A stretch of 64,000 nt of DNA from Lingula anatina (GCF_001039355.2 NW_019773792.1:323727-387726); one strand, 5' to 3'. Numbered from the stretch's first letter, positions 1 through 12,185 are shown. Notes: a model not told the origin generated them from the letters alone. Program-made: numbers and translations.

Positions 1-1075
1 AATAGGAAAAGAAAGAAATACGACTCTACTCAAACTTCTTTCGAGTGGATTCCGAGGAAAGAAGAAGAGTTAGATAGTCCATGTATTTTTGTCTCTGTAT
101 TCAAACTGAGGCTTAAATGTTCACGAAAAATGAAGATGTAATCATCACATTCTCTACACAGGTAGGGTGCGTCTCTTTTAGGTTACATTACACTCACTAG
201 CATAAATTGAGTCTTTTCGCCGTTTTTGCTTTGGATGCGTTTATTAATGAAGGTTTTGGTTACTGCCTAGTAGAGGAGACAACAAATCGCGAGAAACGTG
301 CAAAAGAACATGTCCTGTTGATATATTGAGTGATCAGTTTTTCCCCGGTTTGCACATTTACTTTGAAAAATGTATCCTATTACAGGAGAAATGGTAATTT
401 AGTCATTAAACCATTTCCAAAAAGCAGAATGCTAGTACAAATCCTAAATTGCCATTTACATTTAATTTACAGTTCCGCTGGAAGATGACATTCCTTGCCA
501 GGTACTTAACCTTGCCGTTGCCTACAGCGGGGAAGTGAATCACCCTGCCAGCGCTGAAGTGATCTATCAGTTCCCTATTCCTCTGGCAAAATAAGATATT
601 TGACTCTGTCCAATATATATTCCATTCAAGAACGATGAGGTTATAAGTCAAGTACTGTTTAAGGGAAATTTAATGGGCGTCCATTTGACTCTTGTATTCG
701 GAGCAATTTGTTTACGCCAATCCAAGGGATTCAATGAGAAATAAAAGGCTGCGCTGCGTTTCAATGACAAGAACGAGGAGTAAAAAATTTCTTAACTTAG
801 GTTTTTAAGTGAATTGTTATTGTCACGGATTTTTTAACAACCAGAAGCGCAAAGGGGAAAGGCAATTTCTTTACTTTTTACATGTTAAATGTGGAGTACA
901 GGACACCTAGGATATTAGCATACTTATCACAACAACAGCCGGATATTTCAATAATACGTCGACCACCCGACAAGTCTTGTTTTGCATATGCGTAAGTCCC
1001 CAGTACAGGACAATTGGCTCGGGCACCACCACTTCAAACAACCAAATAGCTGTCAGCTAACAGGGTAACAGGCCA
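1..1075. other. 5' flank of the GPCR gene, no gene seen
   Basis: AT-rich sequence with only short open frames and none with recognisable protein features. It should contain the promoter and 5' UTR of the receptor that starts at 1076, but I see no clear TATA box or splice acceptor close to the start codon. Confidence 0.5.
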
Positions 1076-2252
1076 ATGGATATCTTGAACTCTAGCAACC
1101 ACACAGCGGGCTTTCTGGCACCTGTTCATTGGAATACAACATTTGATAACGTAACACTCATGAACGACACGAGCGAGTACCCTGAGTACGTTCCAAAAGG
1201 ATTCCACACATTTGTGACGGTTCTGTACACCGTTGTCTTTCTCCTGGGTTTCTTTGGCAACAGTGTCGTTCTGGTGATCGTCTGCTGTAACAAACCAATG
1301 AGGGACACTACCAACATCTTAATAGCCAACCTCGCCGTGGCCGACCTGTGCTTCATCGTCGTATGTGTTCCATTCACGGGGGCCGCTTACAACATGGACC
1401 AGTGGCCGTTTGGAGATTTCTGGTGCCGGTTCACGTCCTTCGTCAACCACGTCTCTGCCTGGGCAAGCATCTATACCTTGGTCCTGATGGCGGTAGACCG
1501 GTACATCGCCATTGTCCATCCCCTGAGGTCACTGACCTTGCGGACCACGAGGCGCGTGCTCACTGTCATCGGGTTCACGTGGGTCACGTGCATTTTGGCG
1601 AACGTGCCGACGTACCAGCAGTATCACCTGTACTCATTTCTGCACCTGGGGAAGATTCACCAGCGCTGTGTGGACCTTAACATACTTGTCGATAGGGAAC
1701 GCGCGCAAGTGTTCTATCTGTGCTTCTTTATCTTCGCCTACGTGCTGCCTTTAACAGTGATATGCATCCTCTACAGCCTTGTGGTACGTCAGCTCCGTCT
1801 TAACGAAGCGGCTACGATCAGAACCAAAAGCTACGCCAACAACAAGTGCCAACAGCGTTCTAACTCGGACCGCGGGAAAACGTCGCCTCACCATGCTCGT
1901 CGTCATAGTAACCCTCATGTTTGCCCTGTGCTGGCTTCCAGCTCAAATTATCTTCATCTTTAAAGCGGTCGGGACTATACCGTCCAGTGGCACCTCATAC
2001 CAGGCTCTCCTCTTGGGGCAGATACTCTCCACCTGTTTGGCCTTCCTTAACAGTTGTGTTAATCCTATAGTGTATGCCTTCGTGTACGTTAAGTTCAGGG
2101 AGGCGCTGTTTAAGATACTGTGTTTCTGCAGGAAGGGAAAGAAGACGCGCTCAGCAGTTATGATGGAGGAAAATACGGCACGCACGGAACTCAGCACTAA
2201 CTGTCGGTACTCCGAGATAAAAAGTGCCGACAATAACCTCCTCTGCGACTAA
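1076..2252 (+). CDS. Galanin/allatostatin-A receptor-like GPCR, intronless, one frameshift
   Basis: Class A (rhodopsin-like) seven-transmembrane receptor for a neuropeptide, expected in the plasma membrane and coupled to G protein. The extracellular N-terminus has several N-glycosylation sequons (NSS, NHT, NTT, NVT, NDT). TM1 carries GNSVV, TM2 NLAVADL, then WPFG and the conserved Cys before TM3, then the DRY motif in AVDRYIAIVHP. TM6 has CWLPAQ and TM7 has NSCVNPIVYAF, followed by a Cys-rich tail that may be palmitoylated. The TM2-TM3 stretch and the PLRSLTLRT loop resemble galanin and allatostatin-A receptors; the exact ligand class is inference. TM1-5 and TM6-7 are in different frames. The frames meet at the A run 1877-1880, where one surplus A explains the break; without it the product would be about 391 residues, normal for the family. 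The ATG at 1076 is chosen because it precedes the glycosylated N-terminus. Confidence 0.85.
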
Positions 2253-2274
2253 AAACTGTCGTTTCAAATGNTGA

Positions 2275-2453
2275 AATTCAGGGAGGCGCTGTTTAAGATA
2301 CTGTGTTTCTGCAGGAAGGGAAAGAAGACGCGCTCAGCAGTTATGATGGAGGAAAATACGGCACGCACGGAACTCAGCACTAATTGTCGGTACTCCGAGA
2401 TCAAAAGTGCCGACAATAACCTCCTCTGCGACTAAAAACTGTCGTTTCAAATG
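2275..2453 (+). repeat. Direct repeat of the GPCR 3' end after a single N
   Basis: The bases after the N at 2271 repeat about 2092-2270, that is, the end of TM7, the cytoplasmic tail, the stop codon and the start of the 3' UTR. Only a few substitutions separate the two copies. There is no start codon or upstream TM sequence, so this is not a second gene. An unmerged contig end or second haplotype is the simplest reading. Confidence 0.85.
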
Positions 2454-3891
2454 AATTAGTTAATCTTATTATTTATAAATTATTGTTTATCCATTTTGTG
2501 ACCAGTAGATCGCATACAAGAACAAAGCTGACAACGGCACGTGATTTACTTTTGACAGGAAGACATACCGGGTATACCAGAAGTGTCACCCAGATTGGTG
2601 GTATCTTGGGATTAAAAGCACTAGACTAAAACCAAGCGAGATTTCGACAGATTTGAGGAGAGTGGAGTCAGAAATAATGCCAGACTATTGTGCATAGGGC
2701 GGCAACGAATATAAAGTGAAATAAACTTTTTAACTTGATGCTGAAAATAAACCCCACCTCAGGCGGATTCTAGCCTTGTATGACATCACGCAGCCTCGCT
2801 TTGGACTATCTCATGTGAATTCCATTGGGAAATCTGAGTTGATCGTGAGGTTTTAGGCAGTGACTGTACCAAGCGTGATACGTGTTGAGCGAAAGGGATG
2901 TACTGCGCGTTTTTGGGTACGTCTATGGAAGAGCCTATACGTACAGCGTACATAATTTATATGACTTTGTGACTAAAATGCTGTCATCGGCGCCCTAGTT
3001 CGGCACGTGTGGGCCGTTTTGAGGCCTGTGTTCACTAACCACGTGAGCAGCAGGGTTACCGTATGTTTCATGTAAATTGTACGTGCTTCTTTTACTTATC
3101 AGTTTTAGAAATACATGAAGTTTGCTACCTTAAATCCGGCCATTTTCTCTCATATTACCCTGCGGCTTTGCCATAAAGACTTCCTACTAACTTTCAGCCA
3201 CTGAAGTAAGTTGAATTGCTACCGTACAATTGACTGCAGCCAAGTGATGCAAATGCGGCGTAAGGGTTTGTGAGATTCCAGGAAATTGGTCGCTTGCTCC
3301 GATTTGAACGCTACCCATAACAAAACACCACCTGCTGTATATTAACACGCTTCGCTCGCACCAAAGAGCGATATCACTTTAATAAAACTGCGTAGATATA
3401 TGCTTTTACTTCAGAAACCAGCCTAGACTAACGGCCTTCATAGCTTTATAATAACCACAGAATGCCAAAAGGTATGAGTTCACATCATAATACATGTACC
3501 AGGCTCTTTTGGCAGAATTAATGTCTTCTTCACGCCAGGACCACAGTCGCAAATGAACTGAAGCCGACCAAAAGTTCATCTTTACTTGCGTGATCATAAC
3601 TCAGCTGTTTTTTGGTCGTTTAGGTATCATGTAAATCCTGTTTGGGCGGCGCAGGATGTTCTCGAACATGTCTTCAGAATAATAATTGACCTACGTGAGA
3701 TCTACCCTGCTCTCTGCATTCAAAATTTCACTTATGCCCAGCCAGGTTTCTCAAATAATTTTTTCTTTAGATTGTCATAATGACATTAGACCTTCAAAGT
3801 ACACAGTGTTTTTGTTTTTCCATTGGTGAGCATGTTCACAGAATTTGTTATTATTTATAGTAAATTTTTAAAAGTGGTTTTAAACCATTGA
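2454..3891. other. Intergenic, no gene seen
   Basis: 3' flank of the receptor. Short open frames only, no domain motifs and no clear repeat family recognised. Confidence 0.5.
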
Positions 3892-4225
3892 ATTAAAATT
3901 ATCTTGCAACCAAGTTTAATTCATATCATAGCGGGGTACCTCGGCAAACCACGTGATTTAAGACACCTTTGCAGATGACTGATCTACCAACACTTGCCAC
4001 AGAATTAGAATTATCTTGCAACCAAGTTTAGTTGATAGCATAGCAGAGTACCTGGGCAAGCCATGTGATTTAAGACACATTTGCAGATGACTGACCTACC
4101 AACCCTAACCTTAGAATTAAAATTATCTTACAACCAATTTTAATTCATAGCATAGCGGGGTACCTCGACAACCCATGTGATTTAAGTCAACTTTGCGGAT
4201 GACTGATCTAGCAACACTTGTTAAC
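3892..4225. repeat. Three tandem copies of a 112-bp unit
   Basis: Units start at 3892, 4004 and 4116, giving a period of exactly 112 bp twice. Each opens with ATTA(A/G)AATTATCTT(G/A)CAACC and contains a shared core of TAGC(G/A)GGGTACCT followed by GTGATTTAAG and GATGACTGA. Divergence is roughly 10-15 percent. No coding potential. A short minisatellite or satellite monomer. Confidence 0.85.
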
Positions 4226-4351
4226 TGCTTCTTCTTAATCTGTAGTAACTAATGTATGGCAGATCTGCTCGCTGTTGACGTGGTGTGCATGTGCTTTTCT
4301 TTTAAATAAATGGCTGTCGTGTTTTAATAGGCAGCATCTTTAAGTGTTTAA

Positions 4352-4577
4352 CACCCCATTTCCATAGATTTTTAGATCGATCTATCCCAGTGGGGAGTCT
4401 CACTAGATTACTGTCAGCTTGGCCGGCTTAAGCGTCTGTTCCGCCTACTAAAAGCTGTAAGGGGGTAATTAACTATGGTGCCCGCTCGGCTGACTGCAAT
4501 TTAGCGTGAACCCCCAGGGAGTAAGGTCGACCTAAAACTTAATCTTTAGATCGATCTAAATCTCTGGGGAAGCACCC
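4352..4577. mobile_element. Harbinger-like MITE, copy 1
   Basis: Non-coding element of 226 bp flanked by TAA at 4349-4351 and 4578-4580. The imperfect terminal inverted repeats read inward as CATTTCC..AGATTT then TAGATCGATCTA. The interior is shared with elements at 7488 and 23097 (TTACTGTCAGCTT, CGGCTTAAGC, GGGGGTAATTAACT, CTCGGCTGACTGCAATTTAGC). A 3-bp TWA target duplication is the PIF/Harbinger signature; the superfamily assignment is inference because no transposase is present. Confidence 0.75.
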
Positions 4578-4857
4578 TAAGTTCTACGTCACCGTGGCCA
4601 AGTGTATGATCAGTCCAAGACATGGCAGATCCGTAGAGTACGGGTTTCGGGTGAAAAAATCCTCTTTGAATTAAACTTTTGTGTCATGTTTCAAGATGAC
4701 TCTTCGTCACTAAGAAAATCTTCAAAAATGCTTGCTACGGGTCTATTTGTACCGTGTACCTGTAATTATGGAACCAAGACATGTGCTGTATGTAGATATG
4801 AATATGTTGACTTATTGTAGAAGACGGATCTTTAATAAACAAACAATAGAAACCTGT

Positions 4858-4912
4858 GTCTGTCTGTCTATCTATCTATCTATCTATTTATCTATCTATC
4901 TGTCTATCTATA
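4858..4912. repeat. (CTAT)n microsatellite
   Basis: Tetranucleotide run of CTAT with occasional CTGT and TTAT units. The short open frames crossing it are artefacts of the repeat. Confidence 0.9.
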
Positions 4913-5464
4913 CGACATTTAACTGAACTAGTTCTTCTTGCAAGGCTGATTGAAGTATCTGTTTCTTACAATTTGCAAGGCCCCGCTCTCATTTGAGGCT
5001 CTATTCCTGTGAGACGCACTGAATACTTAACCTTGGGAACTTAAAGTTGACACAATCAGCAAGACGACGCAATGGGCCCTTGATAAATGTGCTTTATGAA
5101 TTGATATATGGATGCTTAGACGGATATTGGCTTCTACTCGTGTTACTAAAGCCTAGATTACATTTTCCATGCGATGTCCGTACGGAGCTCGCATATTGCC
5201 CGTAAATCTCTCCGCGCAGCGTCTGTGCGGAGGCAGGCTATGGCCGTGTGAAATCGTACGGATACATGGCCTTCCTAGCCTCTACGATTTTGTCAAGCTA
5301 AAACTTTTGAAAAATTTTAAAACCGGAAGACCATACGTAATTCAATGTTACATTATCTAGGATTGCATCTCACAGTTCCCCTACGGCATTGTGCGGTTAA
5401 CTTACAGTGATTTTGATAATGGTTAAACCCGCTGTTGGTCTCTTTCTTTTCCACCTTGGGTGGT

Positions 5465-6513
5465 TTAACGCTCAAGAGACCAAGCTATTTTACTGACTGA
5501 AATGACCAAGTGGGGTCATCTATGACCCCATTGTGCTCTGTACAGGTATCCTTATGATAAAAGGCTGTTGAGGGTTCATCACACCTATTCTACCCCCAGG
5601 ATTTAAGACAAGTGTTTTATAACTATCTAATGTTAAAACTATTTGGTAATAATACTTAAATTGCATGAAATAACCAAGCACAGATTTTAAGAACAACATT
5701 ACTCCGGTATTTATACAGTCCTTGTCAGGTTCCACTTGCAGAAATATTTCTCTTTTTATTTGCCACACTAAAATGAAAAAAAGTACATTACAAAATTGCT
5801 TTGAGTAAAAATATTTTGACTTATGTTGAGATAGCATCCAGCTAACTTCAATAAGAATAATTAGCTGACTTGCTGAGTAGGGAATACCCATATGCTGGTA
5901 AGGAAGTCATACTACTCAGAACACATTCAATCAACCTACATGTATGTTACTACCAGATCTGTGTATAAAACAAAATCCACACAAACAATTTGTTAATATA
6001 TGTGTAATATGATATCGACAGAATTCTTTAGATTTTTGAAATACCCGAAAATTGTAACTGTCAAAATGAGAGACCCAGTTATGAGAACAACTTCCAACAA
6101 AGCTACTGAAATTAAATTCAGCGATGCATTATTAGTAACACTTCAAGCACAATCTTCACAAACCACTTCTTTGTGCCTATATATGTTTTGGGCACACTGG
6201 CTGGTTTCATGAAGCACATGCATGTGACATTTTCCTGTCAGTGTTGCGTGGGCAAAACATTTGAATAAAATTTAAAAACTAATATTTTAAAACCAACGGT
6301 TCTCTTTGGGGTCATAAATGACCCCACAAGAGTTTGTGATGTATACGCCACACTAATTGGTTGATCCCTACAAAAAAACTGTGATAGTGTGTAGGATTAG
6401 TAGACTGACAAACTCATGCAAGGAAAGAAAATTCGAATAAAAAATAAAGAGATGGCACATTAAATCATATGGCTGGGGTCGTAAATGACCCCACTCGGTC
6501 ACTTGGGAGTTAA
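5465..6513. mobile_element. piggyBac-like non-autonomous element bounded by TTAA
   Basis: TTAA lies at 5465-5468 and again at 6510-6513. Reading inward, both ends share a C-C-CAAG-GACC-AG pattern, and the palindromic block GGGGTCAT-TA-GACCCC lies close inside each end, with a third internal copy near 6308. The TTAA flanks suit piggyBac transposition. No transposase domain is visible; a 123-residue minus-strand open frame inside (5520-5891) has no recognisable motif. The left end carries a small internal duplication of GACCAAG. Confidence 0.55.
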
Positions 6514-7487
6514 GGAGACATAGCAATAGAAAATATGTTTAAAATTTAGTAAATAGCATGGATTTGAAGTTGTACGTTTCCTTATTTTGACCACATTGGT
6601 GCTTAAAATCGTATTTAGGGCTGTACTGACAACGCGTTGGCCTTCACGGAAGCTACACGGAGGGCGTGCGGGAACTGCACTGAGACTGAAAGGAATCTTC
6701 AATCGATACCCGCTTTTTTCTCTACCTGACCTCAAGGTCAAATCGGAGGAATGACAAAGTGTCCACACGTGATGTAAAGGTATTCTTACGATGTCAAACA
6801 AAATCGTAAGGAACATGTTTTGCTATTTCATTGCACGCTTCCCGTGGCAAGTGCAATCTAGGCTTTAGTTGTTTACTTGCTCGAGAGAGAGAAAGAAAGA
6901 GAAAGAAAAAGAGAGATATAAGTTTTTCTTGCATAATTTGGCTTGTATGCAAACAGTACAAAGTATTCATATTATGTGATGTAACAATATTGAAAGAAAG
7001 TAAATGAAATTTAAAAAAATAAACAAATTGGGAAAACTTAAATCTTAAAATGTTTTAGAATGGCACAAAAAAATACACATTCAATTTAAATCTAAACATG
7101 GACTGCCTCCGGTTCAAATATTTTTTTAAATCAAGTGCGGAACACGTCATTGTTGTTTCCGGCAAACATTTTTTGACAGTGATGCTGTCTGTATGGACAT
7201 AGGAACCTCATCCGTTAGGCCTACATATAGGATGTATGTTTCATGAGTGACTTTCGGCATTTCTTTGGTGGCCAACTCGACTTTTGGGGAATGTTGAAAG
7301 CAGTTCAAAAGACAACAAAGCTACATGTTCTTTTGCTTCCATTGTGATAAAGAATACATTTAATTTCCGTCAAAGCAGCTTTGCAGGAAATGCCACGGAC
7401 TGTCTAGGTTACCAGCACACCGGTTCCCTGATAACAGAGGCAGCAGGCAGCAGCTTTTGGAAATTAGAAAGTAAAGATGGGATCTTA
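6514..7487. other. Intergenic, no gene seen
   Basis: AT-rich sequence with a short GA-rich stretch near 6880-6915. No supported gene. Confidence 0.5.
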
Positions 7488-7712
7488 GACCCCATTCCCA
7501 TACATTTTAGATCGACCTATCTCTGTGGGGAGTCTCACAAGATTACTGTCAGCTTAGGCGGCTTAAGCTTCTGTCCCGCCCACTAAAAGCTGTAAGGGGG
7601 TAATTAACTATGGTGCGCGCTCGGCTGACTGCAATTTAGCGTGAACCCCCAGGGAGTTAGGTCGATCTAAATCTAAATCTTTGGATCGATCTTAATCTTT
7701 GGGAATGCACCC
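7488..7712. mobile_element. Harbinger-like MITE, copy 2
   Basis: 225 bp, same family and orientation as the element at 4352. Flanked by TTA at 7485-7487 and 7713-7715. The right end read inward is GGGTGCATTCCCA, the left GACCCCATTCCCA. Non-coding; the open frame overlapping its left part is a shadow. Confidence 0.75.
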
Positions 7713-7715
7713 TTA

Positions 7716-9934
7716 AAGCTGAGAGTAACTCCTCGCCAACTTATTTTAATTAACTCTTTATACGCAAGTCAGTCGCGCAGCAAACCAAAGGAAAGAACTC
7801 GTACTAACAAGGTTCTCGTTAATGTGTTGCAGCTTTCTGTTTACGCAAGTTTGCCAGCACTATGCGTGCGTACATGGACAGATGCAAGTGACCGTTCACA
7901 ATGCATTCTGTTCACCTTGCTGATGCCCATTAGCTCCACGGGGACTCTTCCTAAATGCAATCAGATTTGTCGACAAATTCATCTAGTACGCCCCTAAGAC
8001 GAAAGAGAAAGAGGGGAGGGTGGCGTGGGCTGGACATATGGGGTAGAGAACATGTCAGAGTACTGTTCCTAATACCTCAAAATGGTATTTCTACTGAGGG
8101 AGCGAAGTGGACCTGTAAGCTTTCATCTTTTTTCCATCCTTAAATAAGATTATGACAATTGCCTATTAAGCCACAGCAGCCTCCATCAATCCCTTTCATT
8201 TCATACCAAATAAACTGTAGTAACTAAGATGATGGGACCCTTTTAATTACTGCTAAGCTAAAAGGAAAATGTCAAAATGTAAAAGAAAACGCGTATATAC
8301 AGATAATTGACTTACTTCACTAGCTTGGCTCAAACCTAATGTGTCGTCTAAAGTTGTATTTTCATAGCTACGAGAGTGTAATTGTTTTTGTTTTTTTGGT
8401 TATATTAACGTGATTTTAAGGTTGTTGCAACCTTCTGTGTTTGCTGGGTTAGTGTTTACTTTATTTTCACTTATAAAGTTCTCAAATTTTCAACGCGGTA
8501 ATTTTGAGATTGCTTTACATTGGCTTTCCTGTTCCAAATTCTTCTTCGTACCAAGATGAAGAGATTATGAAAGCTGAATATATCTGGTCATACATTTGCA
8601 TTTGATATATAACACAGCGTCATGGAACAAAAATCAGAATAACCCAAGTGTCAAAATATGAAACTCAGAGAAATGTATTCTAAACTAAATGTTAGCAATG
8701 TAACAGTTAGGGAATAATGCTAGTAGAAGGTGCTTGAACAGCCAGGTACTATCACATTGTAGCAGGGAAGGGGACGTTTTATAGCTGTGTTTATTATGGT
8801 GTCTCAATTGGGGATCATTTTGGAGTCAGAAAATCGAAGTTTAATTTCCTAAAGTGAGTGGTAACGTCCATCCTTTATTCACTGGTCTACCGTGTTTACT
8901 TGCACTGTCTGCAGAGGATGAGAGTAATGAGTTCACCAAAAGATGTAGAACCATTTTGATATCAATACGGTTTATAGTCATCAGGTACATTGATATACAG
9001 CAGCAGCAACAGCGATAACAACAACAACAAAACAATGCGGTAATAAAAATGGAAGTCTAAGGAAACTGAAACCGCTTTAAATTGCACATCGCGACGTATA
9101 AGATGATAAACGAATAAATAAAGGAAGGATATATGAGATAGCATAAATGAGGGAAGGTAAAAATTTACAATCTCACACCTACGTTCATAAGCAGGCAAAC
9201 AAGTCAGGAACCAGACATGAGTGCGAACCAACTTAAAGCTAGCAAAATCAGTTGTTTTTCACCTTCAAGCAAATAGGTGCAATACTTTTGTCACCCTCCT
9301 CTCCATAAACAGGGTTCTACAAAGGAGGTTCGGATATTTGGGAAAAAGTCGGCGCTAAATTAAACTTGATATATGTTCCAACCCATTTTAATGAGATAAA
9401 AAAAAAAACAAACAAAAAAAAAACTTTAACATTGCTGTTTATACAGAACTGATTATTGCTTGATATGGCTGTGCATACCCAAATTTCATTGCATTGATGT
9501 TTGGTTCAACAACGACCCTTTTAAGTGATGCATGTGCATACACTGAAAACCATAATAGATACCGACTAAAAAATAACCAAAGTATAGCAAGATAGTGGTT
9601 TCCGCTTGGAATGCGCAATTTCCCACCGCCACGTATTACACTGTGCCTTCCCTTCAAATACTATATAAAACCCTGTTTCCTCTTTTAATGATCATCAGTC
9701 TTTAATATAATTGCTTGTGAAGGTTTGGACAGGGCAGTAACGCCCAATGTGCCATGGTTGGTGAACTCTAAGCTGCTTCACAGATAAATAAGACGAAGGC
9801 ATCTTCCCAGGTCTCGCAGGGTCAGTTTCTTTGTTGATCGTAGTGTCGGTGTATTGGGTACAGTAGTGCTGGGGTTAGCTGGGCTGATCTAGGCGAGGCA
9901 GGCTCTGGCTTACTGCTCTCATGTAGAGGATACT
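7716..9934. other. Intergenic, no gene seen
   Basis: Low-complexity CAACAA-rich patch near 9000-9035 and A-rich tracts near 9400-9420. No open frame has recognisable protein features. Confidence 0.5.
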
Positions 9935-10188
9935 AATATGTGTGACAATTGGTGACAATTGGTGTCTCCTCCAGTCTCTGTTTAGGTTTGGGTTGTAAAT
10001 TGCCTCCTTGACTCCCCTCCCATACCATGATGGATCTTGATCAAGATCTTTGTCTCCCATGGGAACTGGTGCCCAGTTAAACTGTGTTTAGACTCATCTG
10101 ATGTGGTGGAGCTCTGTCTCTTTTAGTCTATGATCCTAGATTCCAGTGTTCTTTCTATATCTCCAGTGCACTCATTGTCACATTCATA
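9935..10188 (-). mobile_element. Decayed C-terminal fragment of a GIY-YIG retroelement ORF (Penelope-like?)
   Basis: On the minus strand, a frame starting near 10188 reads YECDNECTGDIERTLESRI, which resembles the GIY-YIG end of retroelement polyproteins (pattern C-C-YIGETER-L-R). A second frame downstream reads WYGRGVKEAIYNPNLNRDW then HQLSPI, the typical closing motif of such ORFs (RGVKEAI followed by P-LNRD-G-H-LPPI). The two parts are in different frames with stops between, so it is a dead fragment. Family placement rests on remembered motif shape only. Confidence 0.5.
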
Positions 10189-10392
10189 GATGAAAAATTA
10201 TTTCTGCAGTCGTTGGAATTCGATAATTCATTAGTGTACCGGCATGTTTTTCAGGAATCCAATTACAAGTTGGGCTAAAAACGGCTGCATTTTAACAAAA
10301 GTTACATTAAACAAACATTATGGATTATAAGTAGCCATTATATTTTTTAATATTTAAATTTACATGTATGCTTCAAAAAAGATGTTTAGTGT

Positions 10393-10860
10393 AAGGGTTA
10401 GGGTTATGATGAGGGTTAGGGTTTAGGGTTAGGGTNCCTAACCCTAACCCTAACCAAAACCCCAACCCTAACCCTAACCCTAACCCCAACCCTAACCCGA
10501 ACCCCAATCCTAACCCTAACCCTAACCCCAACCCTAACCCTAACCCTAACCCTAGCCCTAACCCTAACCAACCCTAACCCCAACCCTTACCCTTACCCTA
10601 ACTCTAACCCCAAACCTAACCCTAACCCTAACCTAGGGTTAGATTTTCGGTTTGGGTTAGGGTTAGGGTTGTGGTTAAAGTAAGGGTTAGGTTTAGGGTA
10701 AGGGTTAGGGTTGGGGTTAGGGTTATGGTTGGGTTAGGGTTAGGGTAAGTGTTACAGTTGGGGTTAAAGTTAGCGTTAGGGTTAGGGTTAGGGTTACGGT
10801 AGGTGTTAAATTTTGGGTTTGGGTTAGGGTTAGAGTTAGGGTTAGGGTTAGGGTTAGGTT
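10393..10860. repeat. Interstitial telomere-like TTAGGG/CCCTAA repeats, changing orientation
   Basis: G-rich TTAGGG-type repeats up to 10435, an N at 10436, then CCCTAA-type repeats to about 10632, then TTAGGG-type again to 10860. Many units are degenerate (CCCCAA, CCCTTA, TTGGGG). Unique sequence lies on both sides, so this is not a chromosome end as assembled. Confidence 0.9.
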
Positions 10861-11915
10861 AATCAATAGCCCACATAACAGAATTGTTACCCTTGTTGAA
10901 GGCTTGTCGCGCCGTCTACCGGAGATAATTGCAGTACGCGGTAAACGCACACGCTGTTAGGCACGTGGTCTTTAACGAGCACATCCTTATGATAATTGTG
11001 TGAATTTGTTGACATTTGATGGCGTCTTTTCAATTTAAAAGACATTTCTTTACATCTGTAGAAGTCACAGTGAAACAGTGGATTTTAGGGGATACCTCAT
11101 AAATTTTACTAAATGGTATAAAATATGAACATTTTCATCACTGTTTTATATTGTTTTAACCATTAATCATGTTAGACACGGTATCTGTAATAAAAAGCAC
11201 TATTTATAACAATTTACAGCTGTGAGGTGATCATTTGTAAATAAAAGTACATGGGAATAGGGGTGGGACAACCTTTTTGACCAATGTATATTCCCCTATC
11301 GGAATTATAATTTTGACTACCCGATTTATGGTACTAAACCGTACCAAATGGCACCGTTCGCCCTCTCCAATACCAATAAGTTTTAAATTTTTAAAATAAC
11401 CAATAAGCCCACCCCAACCGAAAAAAGGAGGTCGGCTTCGCATAAGCGCCCCCTTCAAATAATCCTGGCTAGGTGTGAAAGCGTATACAAAGAAGCAACA
11501 ATTGTGAATCTCTCAAAGCACAAAGTACCGGTGAAGTAGCACGGAAATTCATGCGTTAGCACTCCTATTGACTATTCTGATACACAGCCAGTACATATCA
11601 GAATCGTCAATTGGAGTGCTAACGCATGGATTTTCGTGCTACCGATGAAGCTGAGAAGTGACGCTCATTTTCCTTTGTTTAATTCGACTCAGCAATGGAA
11701 TACACCTGTATGCAACATCTCTCCATATTTTAACAGCCATTGTATTTCTGGTGTATGATTTTGTCTGTAAGCAGACAAAATAATGGCTGGTTAAGTATCA
11801 GTTTATTCTTCATGTAATCGAAAACTAACTGCCACGTGTCTGTTGAAATTACATAGCTGATGAAACTGTTGGATATTCTCAAGAGTACTACTACTACTAC
11901 TCCAACTACTGCTGC

Positions 11916-11962
<47 letters not shown>

Positions 11963-12185
11963 TCATCTTATGTCTAAAATGTTTGGTAGAACAACATATA
12001 AAGATTCAAGTACTGATTAAATACAAAATTATCAAGATATATAAAATCGGAACGATTTTAAGATTGTGATTCGAGATATAAAGAAACCTAATTTTCATAT
12101 AAAACCAATTGCAAGTAAGATATAATCAGTTATGATACTTTCTAAATAGAAATGCTAAAATCACACATCATGTCATGTCTTTTGT
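10861..12185. other. Intergenic with a hairpin element and an (AAT)n tract
   Basis: No gene supported. It contains the fold-back element at 11537-11641 and an (AAT)n microsatellite at about 11918-11961. Confidence 0.5.
11537..11641. mobile_element. 105-bp fold-back (hairpin) element
   Basis: Two arms of about 45 bp are near-perfect inverted copies, from TAGCACGG-AATTCATGCG inward to ATTCTGATA, separated by roughly 13 bp. It is flanked by CCGGTGAAG (11528-11536) and CCGATGAAG (11642-11650), an 8-of-9 direct repeat that looks like a 9-bp target duplication. No coding content. Confidence 0.65.

Noticed and set aside
3406-3780. Pairs of short open frames in the 3-9 kb region
   Set aside because: All below about 110 codons, without motifs, splice logic or codon pattern. 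Consistent with chance in AT-rich DNA.
10393-10860. True chromosome end
   Set aside because: Unique sequence and genes lie on both sides, and orientation changes inside the block.
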